From Oceanococcus sp041625325 (GTDB lineage: Bacteria; Pseudomonadota; Gammaproteobacteria; Nevskiales; Oceanococcaceae), in contig JBFJTN010000002.1 in the NCBI GenBank assembly GCA_041625325.1, positions 1 through 62,331 on the forward strand: a DNA stretch of 62,331 nt. The letters run 5' to 3'. Shown here piece by piece: positions 39,214-47,221 of the stretch. Positions within the stretch are counted from its first letter, which is position 1. Every line of letters starts with the position of its first letter. The position numbers were made by a program, and so were the translations under genes. Below the pieces are notes generated by a model, which was given only the letters and a program-made list of their open reading frames with translations, did not search any database and was not told the origin of the DNA.

Positions 39214-40548
39214 ATGGCCAGCCCCCCTCGCGAAGGCTCGCTTGAGGCCCCCACCCGGCATCCGCTGGGCCAGGACGAACCCGGCTTCTATGAGGAGCCG
39301 GCCCTGTTCGACGAAATGGAGCGGGTGTTCGATATCTGCCATGGCTGCCGTCGCTGCGTCAGCCTGTGCCAGGCCTTCCCCAGTCTGTTCGATCTGGTCG
39401 ATGAATCCGAGTCCATGGAAGTGGACGGCGTCGACCGCCAGGATTACTGGAAGGTGGTCGATCACTGCTATCTCTGCGATCTGTGCTACCTGACCAAGTG
39501 CCCCTACGTGCCGCCGCATGAGTGGAACGTGGACTTCCCGCACCTGATGCTGCGGGCCAAGGCGGTGGGTTACAGGCAGGGCCGTGCGCGGCTGCGCGAC
39601 AAGCTGCTCACCAGCACCGATACGGTCGGCTCGCTGGCCGGGATTCCGGTGGTGGCGGAGACCGTCAATGTAGTCAATCGCAACCAGTCGGCGCGCAAAG
39701 CCCTGCAGGCGGCGGCCGGCATCCATGCCCAGGCCTGGTTGCCCGAATTCCACAGCCGATCTGCCCGCTCACGCCTGAACGGCCGGCAGCAACAGGCCGA
39801 TGCACAGCCAGCTGGCCGCACCCGCGGTCGGCTGGCCTTGTTCGCCACCTGCTACATCAACCGCAATGAACCCGGCATTGCCGAGGACTTCGCCAGCGTG
39901 CTGGAGCACAACGCGATCCCCTGGCGGCTGGCCGAGCGCGAGCGCTGCTGCGGCATGCCCAAGCTGGAGCTGGGCGACCTGGATTCGGTGCAACGGCTCA
40001 AGGACGAGAACATCCCGGTGCTGGCGGCCCTGGTGGACGAGGGCTGGGATCTCACCGCCCTGGTGCCCTCCTGCGTGCTCATGTTCAAGCAGGAGCTGCC
40101 CCTGATGTACCCGGATGATCCGCTGGTCGCCAAGGTGCAGCAGGCCTTCTTCGATCCCTTCGAATACCTGATGCTGCGCCACAGGCAGGGGCTGCTGAAC
40201 ACCGCATTCAAACAGGGCCTGGGCAAGGTCGCCTATCACGCCGCCTGCCATCAGCGGGTGCAGAAGATCGGTCCCAAGACCCGCGAGCTGCTCAGCCTGA
40301 TCCCGGATACCCAGATCGAATCCATCGAGCGCTGTTCCGGTCACGATGGCACCTATGCCGTCAAGGCGGAGTTTCACGAGGCGGCGACCAGGATCGCCCG
40401 GCCGGTCGTGCGCCAGGTGCGCGAGGGCGGGGTGGATCATTACGGCAGTGACTGCGCCATGGCCGGTCATCACATCGAAAACGGTCTGGCGGACGGGCGG
40501 GCGCCGGAGCATCCCATCAGCCTGCTGCGGCAGGCCTACGGCATCTGA
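39214..40548 (+). CDS. Fe-S oxidoreductase with two ferredoxin-type clusters and two CCG domains (GlpC/HdrB-like)
   Basis: Likely electron carrier to the rubrerythrin. The 444-residue protein has two N-terminal [4Fe-4S]-type motifs, CHGCRRCVSLC (42-52) and CYLCDLCYLTKC (85-96), then two cysteine-rich CCG domains as in GlpC, LutA/LldE and HdrB. The first has ATCYIN and CCG at 245-247 with a distal PSC; the second has AACH and then CSG (374-376) in place of CCG, within ERCSGHDGTY, and DCAMAGHHIENG. No flavin or membrane segment is visible. It is followed by DUF3501 after 11 bases. A GGAGCAG sits just before the ATG at 39214. Confidence 0.88.
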   Translation: MASPPREGSLEAPTRHPLGQDEPGFYEEPALFDEMERVFDICHGCRRCVSLCQAFPSLFDLVDESESMEVDGVDRQDYWKVVDHCYLCDLCYLTKCPYVPPHEWNVDFPHLMLRAKAVGYRQGRARLRDKLLTSTDTVGSLAGIPVVAETVNVVNRNQSARKALQAAAGIHAQAWLPEFHSRSARSRLNGRQQQADAQPAGRTRGRLALFATCYINRNEPGIAEDFASVLEHNAIPWRLAERERCCGMPKLELGDLDSVQRLKDENIPVLAALVDEGWDLTALVPSCVLMFKQELPLMYPDDPLVAKVQQAFFDPFEYLMLRHRQGLLNTAFKQGLGKVAYHAACHQRVQKIGPKTRELLSLIPDTQIESIERCSGHDGTYAVKAEFHEAATRIARPVVRQVREGGVDHYGSDCAMAGHHIENGLADGRAPEHPISLLRQAYGI

Positions 40549-40559
40549 ACGGACCCAGC

Positions 40560-41141
40560 ATGAAGACACTCAGCCGCGCCGACCTGATGAGCCTGGAGCA
40601 GTACGCCGAGCAGCGCGAGGCCTTCCGCCAGCGGGTCATGGAACACAAGCGCACGCGCCGGCTCGCCCTGGGCGACCATGCGGCGCTGTACTTCGAGGAT
40701 GCGCTGACCATCCAGTACCAGGTGCAGGAGATGCTGCGGATCGAGAAGATCTTCGAGGCGCCCGGGATCCAGGAGGAGCTGGACGTCTACAACCCGCTGA
40801 TCCCGGACGGTCACAATCTCAAGGCCACCTTCATGCTCGAATATGCCGATGTGGACGAGCGCAAGGCGGCGCTGGCCCAGCTGGTGGGCATAGAGGAACA
40901 GGTCTGGCTGCAGGTCGAAGGCTGCGCCCGGGTCACCCCGGTGGCGAACGAGGACCTGGACCGCAGCGCACCGGACAAGACCGCGTCCGTCCATTTCCTC
41001 CGCTTCGAACTGTCGCTTGAAATGATCAGCGCGCTGAAGGTCGGCGCGCCACTGCTGGCCGGTATCGAACACCCCAATTATCAGGTTCACACGGTCGTGC
41101 CGGCCCCGGTACGGCAGAGTCTGGTCGGCGATCTGGACTGA
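40560..41141 (+). CDS. DUF3501 family protein
   Basis: A 193-residue cytoplasmic protein of the DUF3501 family, recognised from its N-terminus (LSRADLMSLEQYAEQREAFR), VMEHKRTRRLALGDHAALYFED, YQVQEMLRIEKIFE, and ELDVYNPLIPDGHNLKATFM followed by a C-terminal FLRFEL and GIEHPNY segment. No catalytic motif, signal peptide or membrane segment is seen; the early part looks like a helical adaptor. Its function is unknown. Constant association with a short rubrerythrin and a CCG Fe-S protein suggests it docks or matures that redox pair. It ends directly against the convergent gene at 41142. Confidence 0.88.
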   Translation: MKTLSRADLMSLEQYAEQREAFRQRVMEHKRTRRLALGDHAALYFEDALTIQYQVQEMLRIEKIFEAPGIQEELDVYNPLIPDGHNLKATFMLEYADVDERKAALAQLVGIEEQVWLQVEGCARVTPVANEDLDRSAPDKTASVHFLRFELSLEMISALKVGAPLLAGIEHPNYQVHTVVPAPVRQSLVGDLD

Positions 41142-42044
41142 TCAGGCCACCGCTGGCCCAAGTGCCAGACGGATCTTCGTGTTGTCGCGGCCGCCCTGGC
41201 GGAACAGCAGATCCAGCCTGAGCCCGCCGTCCGCTTCCTCGTCGCGCTGCGTGCACAGGATTTCGAAACCGGCGTCGAGTTCGACGAAGCGCAGGAATCG
41301 CGCCTCACCACCGAGGCAGAGCCGGGGGCCGGCGCCCGGCCACTGTTCCGCGGCCTGCAGCGCGCAGTCGAACAGCTGCGCCGCATTCACATGATCCCCG
41401 CTGCCGGTATGGAAGGGGTGGCGGGGATGAAAGCCCTCGGCCGCGCTGACCCGCGCCAGCACGCAATCCAGGCCATCCTGCCGTTGCGCGCCGGAGACGA
41501 AGCCGGGGCGACCATCGGCCAGGCTGGCAGGGATGAAGGCGGGACTGTCGTCGCGCGACAGGACCGCGTCGCGGCTGCCGCTGCGCCAGCTGGCGAAATC
41601 GCGGTCGGGAAAGCTGCGCCCCTGGCACAGAATACGTCCCAGATCCTCTCCCTGAGCGTTGCCCAGCTGCACGCTGAGATTGAGGTTGCCCTGTTCATCG
41701 GCATGCCGCTGGCAGCGCGAGCGATCCGCATAGCCGGCGTCATGTCCGGCCGGGCCCAGGGACCAGCTCATGCCGGTCAGGGCCGAGCGCACCCCCGGTT
41801 TCATGTCGCCAAAGGCCAGGGCTGCGGTCACGGTGGTGAAGTACTGGTACTTCTCCAGCACCACCGGATGCCCGGCGGGCAGGCTCAGCCAGGGCCAGCA
41901 GGTCCGATCCAGATCGTAGGCGAATGCCGCCTCGCCTTCGGCGAAGTCGGTCAGCCGGGCGAAGTTGCGCGGGTAGCCCAGTACGGCCCTGAGCTGCGCC
42001 GGGCTGAGCGCGGCAAGGTCCGCGACCGGGCTACCAGTTCGCAC
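41142..42044 (-). CDS. Unknown protein, possibly hotdog-fold, co-transcribed with a TonB-dependent receptor
   Basis: I do not recognise this 300-residue protein. It has no signal peptide or membrane span. Residues around FHPRHPFHTGSGDHVNAAQLFDCALQAAEQW (given here only as FHPRHPFHTG and DHVNAAQLFDCALQAAE) followed by strand-like FLRFVELDAGFEIL and a repeated-strand end (LDLLFRQGG) resemble the helix and sheet of a hotdog domain, and the N-terminal half (VEKYQYFTTVTAALAFG-like stretch, then SWSLGPAGHDA) could be a second one. That fold call is inference. Translation starts at GTG 42044, inside the last 14 bases of the receptor gene, so it is very likely its second cistron. Its stop codon abuts that of DUF3501. 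Confidence 0.65.
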   Translation of the reverse strand: MRTGSPVADLAALSPAQLRAVLGYPRNFARLTDFAEGEAAFAYDLDRTCWPWLSLPAGHPVVLEKYQYFTTVTAALAFGDMKPGVRSALTGMSWSLGPAGHDAGYADRSRCQRHADEQGNLNLSVQLGNAQGEDLGRILCQGRSFPDRDFASWRSGSRDAVLSRDDSPAFIPASLADGRPGFVSGAQRQDGLDCVLARVSAAEGFHPRHPFHTGSGDHVNAAQLFDCALQAAEQWPGAGPRLCLGGEARFLRFVELDAGFEILCTQRDEEADGGLRLDLLFRQGGRDNTKIRLALGPAVA

Positions 42045-44499
42045 TGAGGGTCAGACTCAGGTGGCGCGGCGGAATCTGGGTCGCGAAATAGGAGTTCGCA
42101 TACAGGTTGTGGTCGGCCACGAAGCCCAGCGCGTCCACGTCGGTCAGGTTGCTGGCGCGCAGGGTCACGCCCCAGCGCTCGTCCTGCGCGCCCAGGCTGA
42201 TGCGCGCGCCGACCAGGGTATAGGCGCGCTGGAAGGCGTGCGAGTCCAGGTCCAGGGTCAGATACTGCTCGCCCCGATGGCTGATGTCGGCGGCCAGTTC
42301 GATGCCCAGCGCACGGCCCAGGGGCAGGCTGATCGTCGGGCTCAGCGAGGCCGTGATCTTGGGCGCGCGCGGCAGGGTCCGTCCGCTGAGATCCTGCGTG
42401 CAGTCCTCGAAATCCGGGTTGCAGTCGGCCGCCTGCTCGGCATTCTGCGGGGCATCCGGGTAGCTGTCGTATTCGGCCCGGGCGATGGCCAGGGCGCCGT
42501 TCACGGCCAGCCAGTCCCAGGGACTCAGCCAGGTGATGTCCGCCTCGAAGCCCTCCAGCACGGACTCGGCGGCATTGAACACATCGAAGCTCACGCCATT
42601 GAAGTTCACCACCTGCATGTCGCTGACATCGGTGTGATACAGGGTCAGATTCAGCGCCAGGGAGCGATCGAACAGGCGGGCCTTCATGCCCAGTTCGAAG
42701 TTGTCGCCGCGCTCGGGTTCGAACTCCAGGTCCTGGCTGTTGAAGGAAATGGCATTGAATCCGCCGCTCTTGGTGCCGCGGGTCCAGCTGCCGTAGACGG
42801 AGAGATCGTCGTGGAAGGCGTAACGCAGGCCCAGCTTGGGCGAAATCTCGTCCTCGCGACGATCCAGCGGAGCCACGAAATCGGTGTCCGGCGGGTCGTT
42901 GGCGCCCACCACGAAGGCGGTGATGCCGGGGCCCCGGCTGGTCACGGACAGCACCGCATCCTTCTTCTCGTTGCCGGCGCGCAGGCCGGCGATCAGGTCC
43001 AGCTGATCGGTCAGAGACCAGGTCAGCTGGCCGAAGGCGGCCAGGGAGCGGGTGTCCTGCACGAAGACCTGGAAGATGCCGTCCATCAGGTCGGCTGGCG
43101 GCACCGGCCGGGCGATCAGGATGGGGCCCAGCGGATTGCCGTCAGGGGCGCCCAGCGCTTCGGCGCCGGCCGGACTGAGGCCGAAATCGACGATGTCCTC
43201 GCCCAGCTCCACATCCACCTGGATGTACATCTGGCTGTCGAAGGCGAACAGGCCGCCGACGTATTCGAAGTCGCGTCCGAACAGGCCGGCGCTGCCGGTG
43301 AAGCGCAGCTCCAGCGAATTCTGCTCGTAGGTGTGCAGCACGCTGACCCGGGCCAGATCCGCCGCGCTGACATCGAAATCCGCGCGGAACTCGTTTTCCA
43401 GGGTGGCCCGGCCGACAATGCCGACCACGTCATGCCGGTCGCCGAGCTGGTAGTCGGCCGCCAGATGGTACAGATCGGTGACATGCTCGACCGTACCGGG
43501 CAGGTCAAAGCTGGTGTGCTCGTCGAAGGGGTCGTCCTCGGTGTCCGGGTCCTTGCTGCGCGCATACTCCAGCGCGTCCTCGTCCAGGTCGTAGAGCTGC
43601 CAGTTCGGGTAATGGGTGCTGATCTCGGCCAGCTGGCCGCCGAAGCGCAGCTGCAGACGGTCGCCGGCGTCATAGCTGAACTTCAGCCGGCCGGCCAGCT
43701 GCTCGAAGGCCGGCTCGCGGCGGTCCAGGAAGCTGTTGTCGATCTCGCCGCCATTCTTCCAGGCGAGCAGCGCGCCGCGCGCCAGCAGACTTTCGCCCAG
43801 CGGCTGATTGAATACCGCCTCCAGGCGCTGCTCCTGCTCCTCCCCGCCGGTCAGCAGCAGGGAGCCGCCGGGCTCCGGCTCCGGGGCGCCGGTGGCGAAG
43901 ATCAGCACGCCGGCGATGGTGTTCTTGCCGAACAGGGTGCCCTGCGGTCCGCGCAGCACCTCCACCCGCTGAAGGTCGTACAGGCCGTCGGGGATGAACT
44001 CGGTGCGGCCCAGCGGGATGTCATCGACGATGATGCCGACGGAGGGCTCCAGGCCCACGTTGTAGGAATCGGTGGAAAAGCCGCGCACGCCGATGTTGGG
44101 GGCCTGGGCGTCGGTGTCCAGCTCGATGTTGGGCACCAGGTTCTCGATGCCCGCGGCGCCGAACACGCCGGCATCGCGCAGGGTCTGGCCGTCCACCACG
44201 CTGACCGCGACAGGGACTTCCTGCAGGGTCTGCTCGGTCTTCTGCGCGGTGACCACGATCTCCTCGATCATGCGGCCGCGGCGAGGGGCATCGACCGGGG
44301 GCGTGTCCTCCTCGGGCAGGACCACGGCGGCGGGAGACGCTTGCGCCGCACGCTGATCGGTCTTGTCCGGGGAGGGCGAGGGCGCCGGTTCGCTGCGCTC
44401 TTCAAACAGGAAGTCGAGTTCCTCGGCATCGTTCTGGGCCAAGGCCGGCAGCAGCGCCACGGCGCCCAGCAAGACGATCAGCAAGCGGGTTCGGTTCAT
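42031..44499 (-). CDS. TonB-dependent outer membrane receptor
   Basis: Energy-coupled outer-membrane transporter, 822 residues. It has a signal peptide (MNRTRLLIVLLGAVALLPALA), a long low-complexity Pro/Glu/Asp spacer (about 24-75), a TonB-box-like IEEIVVTA (78-85), and a plug domain with VPVAVSVVDGQTLRDAG, PNIGVRGFSTDSYN and VEVLRGPQGTLFGKNT. The barrel has SPKLGLRYAFHDDLSVYGSWTRG and ends ASNLTDVDALG then SLTLSANW with a terminal aromatic residue. The type is common in Xanthomonads, Sphingomonads and Caulobacter for plant polymers, siderophores or other hydrophobic ligands; substrate is not readable. I see no Fur box upstream (TACACT on the minus strand near 44540 could be a -10). A long open frame on the other strand is a shadow. 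Confidence 0.93.
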   Translation of the reverse strand: MNRTRLLIVLLGAVALLPALAQNDAEELDFLFEERSEPAPSPSPDKTDQRAAQASPAAVVLPEEDTPPVDAPRRGRMIEEIVVTAQKTEQTLQEVPVAVSVVDGQTLRDAGVFGAAGIENLVPNIELDTDAQAPNIGVRGFSTDSYNVGLEPSVGIIVDDIPLGRTEFIPDGLYDLQRVEVLRGPQGTLFGKNTIAGVLIFATGAPEPEPGGSLLLTGGEEQEQRLEAVFNQPLGESLLARGALLAWKNGGEIDNSFLDRREPAFEQLAGRLKFSYDAGDRLQLRFGGQLAEISTHYPNWQLYDLDEDALEYARSKDPDTEDDPFDEHTSFDLPGTVEHVTDLYHLAADYQLGDRHDVVGIVGRATLENEFRADFDVSAADLARVSVLHTYEQNSLELRFTGSAGLFGRDFEYVGGLFAFDSQMYIQVDVELGEDIVDFGLSPAGAEALGAPDGNPLGPILIARPVPPADLMDGIFQVFVQDTRSLAAFGQLTWSLTDQLDLIAGLRAGNEKKDAVLSVTSRGPGITAFVVGANDPPDTDFVAPLDRREDEISPKLGLRYAFHDDLSVYGSWTRGTKSGGFNAISFNSQDLEFEPERGDNFELGMKARLFDRSLALNLTLYHTDVSDMQVVNFNGVSFDVFNAAESVLEGFEADITWLSPWDWLAVNGALAIARAEYDSYPDAPQNAEQAADCNPDFEDCTQDLSGRTLPRAPKITASLSPTISLPLGRALGIELAADISHRGEQYLTLDLDSHAFQRAYTLVGARISLGAQDERWGVTLRASNLTDVDALGFVADHNLYANSYFATQIPPRHLSLTLSANW

Positions 44500-44591
44500 C
44501 GTTCGTGCCCTGTGGTTGGCCCCATGCCCCCGCTTCAGTGTACAGGCTGGGCCGGCCTGGACGCTGCCGGGCGGCGCGCTCAGGCCGCGGT

Positions 44592-45146
44592 CTAGCGCGC
44601 CGCGGCCCGCCGCAGCAGGACCAGCGCCGCGCCGTGGCCACCCGCCCAGTTCGGTGCGGAGGCGTAGGCCAGCACCTCATCGCAGCGTTGCAAGCTGATC
44701 TCCACCCGCGCCTTCAGCACCGGTCGTCCCTGTGGCGAACGCAGGCCCTTGCCGTGGATGATGCGCACGCAGCGCCAGTCCCTGTTGCGGGCCTCGCGCA
44801 GGAACTCGCTCAGCGCCTGATGGGCGCGGGCCCGGGTCAGACCATGCAGGTCGAGGGTGGCCTGGATGGTGAACTGGCCGCGGCGCAGCTTGCGCAAGGT
44901 GGACAGGGCCACGCCGTCGCGGCGGAACTGGCTCTGATCGCCGGTCTCGAAATCCTCCGGCGCGATTTCGCCATTCATGGCCTCGTCCAGCACCGCGCGC
45001 GTTTCCGCGCGCCGGCGGGCCTCCGGATCCTTGGGCGGGGCCGGCTTCGGCGCGCGACGGGGTGGCCTGATGCGCTGGACATCAGCCACCGACTCGCGCC
45101 ACAGCGCGAGATCCTCATCCGGCTTGTCGGGCGTGTCGTGATTCAC
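44592..45146 (-). CDS. Smr domain protein (YfcN/SmrB-like)
   Basis: The 184-residue protein has a charged N-terminus and a C-terminal Smr domain: LDLHGLT (98-104), then VRIIHGKGLRSPQG (about 128-141) and GGHGAALVLL. In E. coli the related SmrB is an endonuclease that cleaves mRNA at collided ribosomes; its N-terminal helix motif is only partly conserved here (ADVQRIRPP), so the precise role is inferred. There is no ATG at the right place; GTG at 45146 has GAGGAC eight bases upstream. It is divergent from surE, with 72 bases between them. Confidence 0.88.
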   Translation of the reverse strand: MNHDTPDKPDEDLALWRESVADVQRIRPPRRAPKPAPPKDPEARRRAETRAVLDEAMNGEIAPEDFETGDQSQFRRDGVALSTLRKLRRGQFTIQATLDLHGLTRARAHQALSEFLREARNRDWRCVRIIHGKGLRSPQGRPVLKARVEISLQRCDEVLAYASAPNWAGGHGAALVLLRRAAAR

Positions 45147-45199
45147 GGCAGAGTCCTCGTCGGTTCGGGATGATGCCACGGATTGCAGGGCGCCCGATT

Positions 45200-45208
45200 T
45201 GCTAATAT
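45200..45208 (+). promoter_or_regulatory. Extended -10 element just before surE
   Basis: TGCTAATAT reads TG-n-TAATAT, a strong extended -10 (hexamer 45203-45208). It ends 10 bases before the surE ATG, so the message should start within a few bases of the initiation codon. No Shine-Dalgarno sequence separates them. Confidence 0.5.
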
Positions 45209-45218
45209 CCCGCGGCTT

Positions 45219-45965
45219 ATGCGCATCCTCCTGTCCAATGACGACGGCATCCACGCGCCCGGGCTGCGCGTGATGGCCGAATTTCTCCAGCCGCTGGGCG
45301 AGCTGACCGTGGTCGCGCCCGACCGCAATCGCAGCGGCGCCAGCAATTCGCTGACGCTGTCGCGGCCGCTGCGGGTGACCGAGGTGAAGCAGGGCTGGTA
45401 CGCGGTCGACGGCACCCCGACCGATTGCGTGCATCTGGCCGTCACCGGTCTGCACGACAAGCGCCCCGACATCGTGGTGTCCGGGATCAATGCCGGGGCC
45501 AATCTGGGCGATGACACGCTGTATTCGGGCACCGTCGCGGCCGCCATGGAGGGTCGCTTCATGGGCCTGCCGGCGATCGCAGTCTCCGACGTCGCCTACC
45601 AGCCGCGCCATTACGAGACCGCCGCCAGGGTGGTGATCGATTTGATCCGCGACATCGGCTCCCACCCGCTGCCGCCCAAGAGCATTCTCAACGTGAACGT
45701 GCCGGACCTGCGCTGGGAGGAGCTCAAGGGCGTCGAGGTCACCCGCCTGGGCTACCGCCATATCGCCGAGGACGTGATCCGGGATCAGGACCCACGTGGC
45801 CGGCCGCTGTACTGGATCGGTTCCGCAGGGCCGGAGCAGGACGCCGGCATGGGCACGGATTTCCACGCCGTCAGCAATGGTTACGCCTCGGTCACCCCGT
45901 TGCATACCGACCTGACCAATCACGCTGCGCTGGACGGTCTGGCGGGCTGGCTGGACCGCGGATGA
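45219..45965 (+). CDS. surE: 5'/3'-nucleotidase SurE
   Basis: Metal-dependent nucleoside monophosphate phosphatase (also acts on polyphosphate) linked to stationary-phase survival. The 248-residue protein has the metal site in MRILLSNDDGIHAPGLR, APDRNRSGASNSLTL, VDGTPTDCVHLAV, VVSGINAGANLGDDTLYSGT and the active-site entrance helix AAMEGRFMGLPAIAVS. The start at 45219 gives the canonical N-terminus; 12 extra in-frame codons upstream overlap the promoter and are rejected. The stop overlaps pcm as ATGA, the usual surE-pcm coupling. Confidence 0.97.
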   Translation: MRILLSNDDGIHAPGLRVMAEFLQPLGELTVVAPDRNRSGASNSLTLSRPLRVTEVKQGWYAVDGTPTDCVHLAVTGLHDKRPDIVVSGINAGANLGDDTLYSGTVAAAMEGRFMGLPAIAVSDVAYQPRHYETAARVVIDLIRDIGSHPLPPKSILNVNVPDLRWEELKGVEVTRLGYRHIAEDVIRDQDPRGRPLYWIGSAGPEQDAGMGTDFHAVSNGYASVTPLHTDLTNHAALDGLAGWLDRG

Positions 45966-46633
45966 GAGGCGAGGGCGGCAAGCGGCGTGGTCTGACCCCG
46001 GAGTTCTATCGCGGCAAGCTGATCGAAAGGCTGCGCGACAAGGGCATCGCGGATGAGCGGGTGCTGGAGGCGATGGGGCGGGTGCCGCGCCACGCCTTCG
46101 TTGACGAGGCCTGGGACCTGAGCAAGGCCTATGAGGACACCGCCCTGCCGATCGGACACGGTCAGACCATCTCCCAGCCCTATGTGGTCGCCCTGATGAC
46201 CGCCGCGCTGCTGGCCGGCACCGAGCTGCGCCACGTGCTGGAAGTCGGCACCGGCTGCGGCTACCAGACCGCGATCCTGGCCGAGCTGGTGGACCGGGTG
46301 TATTCGGTGGAACGGATCCGCCCGCTGTACCAGGCGGCGGGCGAGCGCCTGCGCAGTCTCAATTACATGCGGGTCTACCTGAATCACGCCGATGGCGGCC
46401 TGGGCTGGCCGCAGCAGGCCCCATTCGATGGCATCATCGTCACCGCCGGGGCGGAAAGCCTGCCGCAGGACCTGCTGCAGCAGCTGGCGCCGGGGGGGCG
46501 CATGATCATCCCGGTGGGGCCGCAGGGCGGCCAGATGCTGGTGGCCATCCGGCGCGATGAATCCGGCGGATTCCGCCAGCAGCAACTGGCGGCGGTGAGC
46601 TTCGTGCCGCTGCTCGCCGATACACTCAACTGA
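45962..46633 (+). CDS. pcm: Protein-L-isoaspartate O-methyltransferase
   Basis: Repairs isoaspartyl residues in damaged proteins using S-adenosylmethionine. The 223-residue protein has RVPRHAFVDE, the substrate segment LPIGHGQTISQPYVVALMT, the AdoMet motif VLEVGTGCGYQTAILAEL and the post-motif AGAESLPQDLLQQLAPGGRMIIPVG. The start ATG overlaps surE. Genes surE-pcm form a protein and nucleotide maintenance module before the membrane protein and nlpD. Confidence 0.97.
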   Translation: MRGEGGKRRGLTPEFYRGKLIERLRDKGIADERVLEAMGRVPRHAFVDEAWDLSKAYEDTALPIGHGQTISQPYVVALMTAALLAGTELRHVLEVGTGCGYQTAILAELVDRVYSVERIRPLYQAAGERLRSLNYMRVYLNHADGGLGWPQQAPFDGIIVTAGAESLPQDLLQQLAPGGRMIIPVGPQGGQMLVAIRRDESGGFRQQQLAAVSFVPLLADTLN

Positions 46634-46645
46634 GGGACGCCGCGC

Positions 46646-47221
46646 ATGTGGACCCGCCTGTACGACTGGATGCTGTCCCTGTCCAAGCATCGCCACGCGC
46701 CGGCCTGGCTGGGCGGTCTGTCCTTCGCCGAATCCTCCTTCTTTCCCCTGCCGCCCGACATCCTGCTCGCACCGATGGTGCTGGCCCAGCCCGGTCGGGC
46801 ATGGTATCTGGCGGCCCTGACCACCATCACCTCGGTACTCGGCGGGGTGCTCGGCTTCTTCATCGGGGTCTGGCTGCTGGATGCGGTGCTGCCCCTGCTG
46901 GACTCCTGGGGCTATCTGCCGGCTTACGACAGGGCCCAGGCCTGGTTCGCGGACTGGGGCTTCTGGGCGGTCTTCCTGGCCGGTTTCACCCCCATCCCGT
47001 ACAAGATCTTCACCATCGCCGCCGGCGCCGCCGGCATGGCCTTGCCGCTGTTCGTTCTGGCCAGCTTCGTCGGCCGCGGCGGGCGCTTCTTCCTGGTCGC
47101 CTTGATCGTGTCCTGGGCGGGCCCTAAGGTAGAGCCTCACTTGAAACCCTACATGGACCGGATCGGGTGGAGCCTGCTCGCCATCATCGTGGCCGCTTTG
47201 CTGGTATACCGCTTCGCCTGA
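46646..47221 (+). CDS. YqaA/DedA-family membrane protein
   Basis: A 191-residue inner-membrane protein of the VTT/DedA superfamily. It has SKHRHAPAWLGGLSFAESSFFPLPPDILL with the re-entrant acidic and proline motif (FAESSFFPLPPD), a first membrane pair (LAALTTITSVLGGVLGFFIG), the second re-entrant motif FLAGFTPIPYKIFTIAAGA, and a C-terminal span. DedA-family proteins are implicated in lipid (C55-phosphate or phospholipid) flipping and envelope integrity; the function of the YqaA branch is not established. It sits between pcm and nlpD, as in Xanthomonas-like genomes. The nlpD start lies inside its last 55 bases. Confidence 0.9.
   Translation: MWTRLYDWMLSLSKHRHAPAWLGGLSFAESSFFPLPPDILLAPMVLAQPGRAWYLAALTTITSVLGGVLGFFIGVWLLDAVLPLLDSWGYLPAYDRAQAWFADWGFWAVFLAGFTPIPYKIFTIAAGAAGMALPLFVLASFVGRGGRFFLVALIVSWAGPKVEPHLKPYMDRIGWSLLAIIVAALLVYRFA

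Noticed and set aside
44500..44591. Fur box upstream of the TonB-dependent receptor
   Set aside because: No A/T-rich 19-base inverted repeat is present; the region is GC-rich.
42061..44595. 844-codon plus-strand frame opposite the TonB-dependent receptor
   Set aside because: Shadow of the receptor; no domain recognised, no export signal, biased composition.
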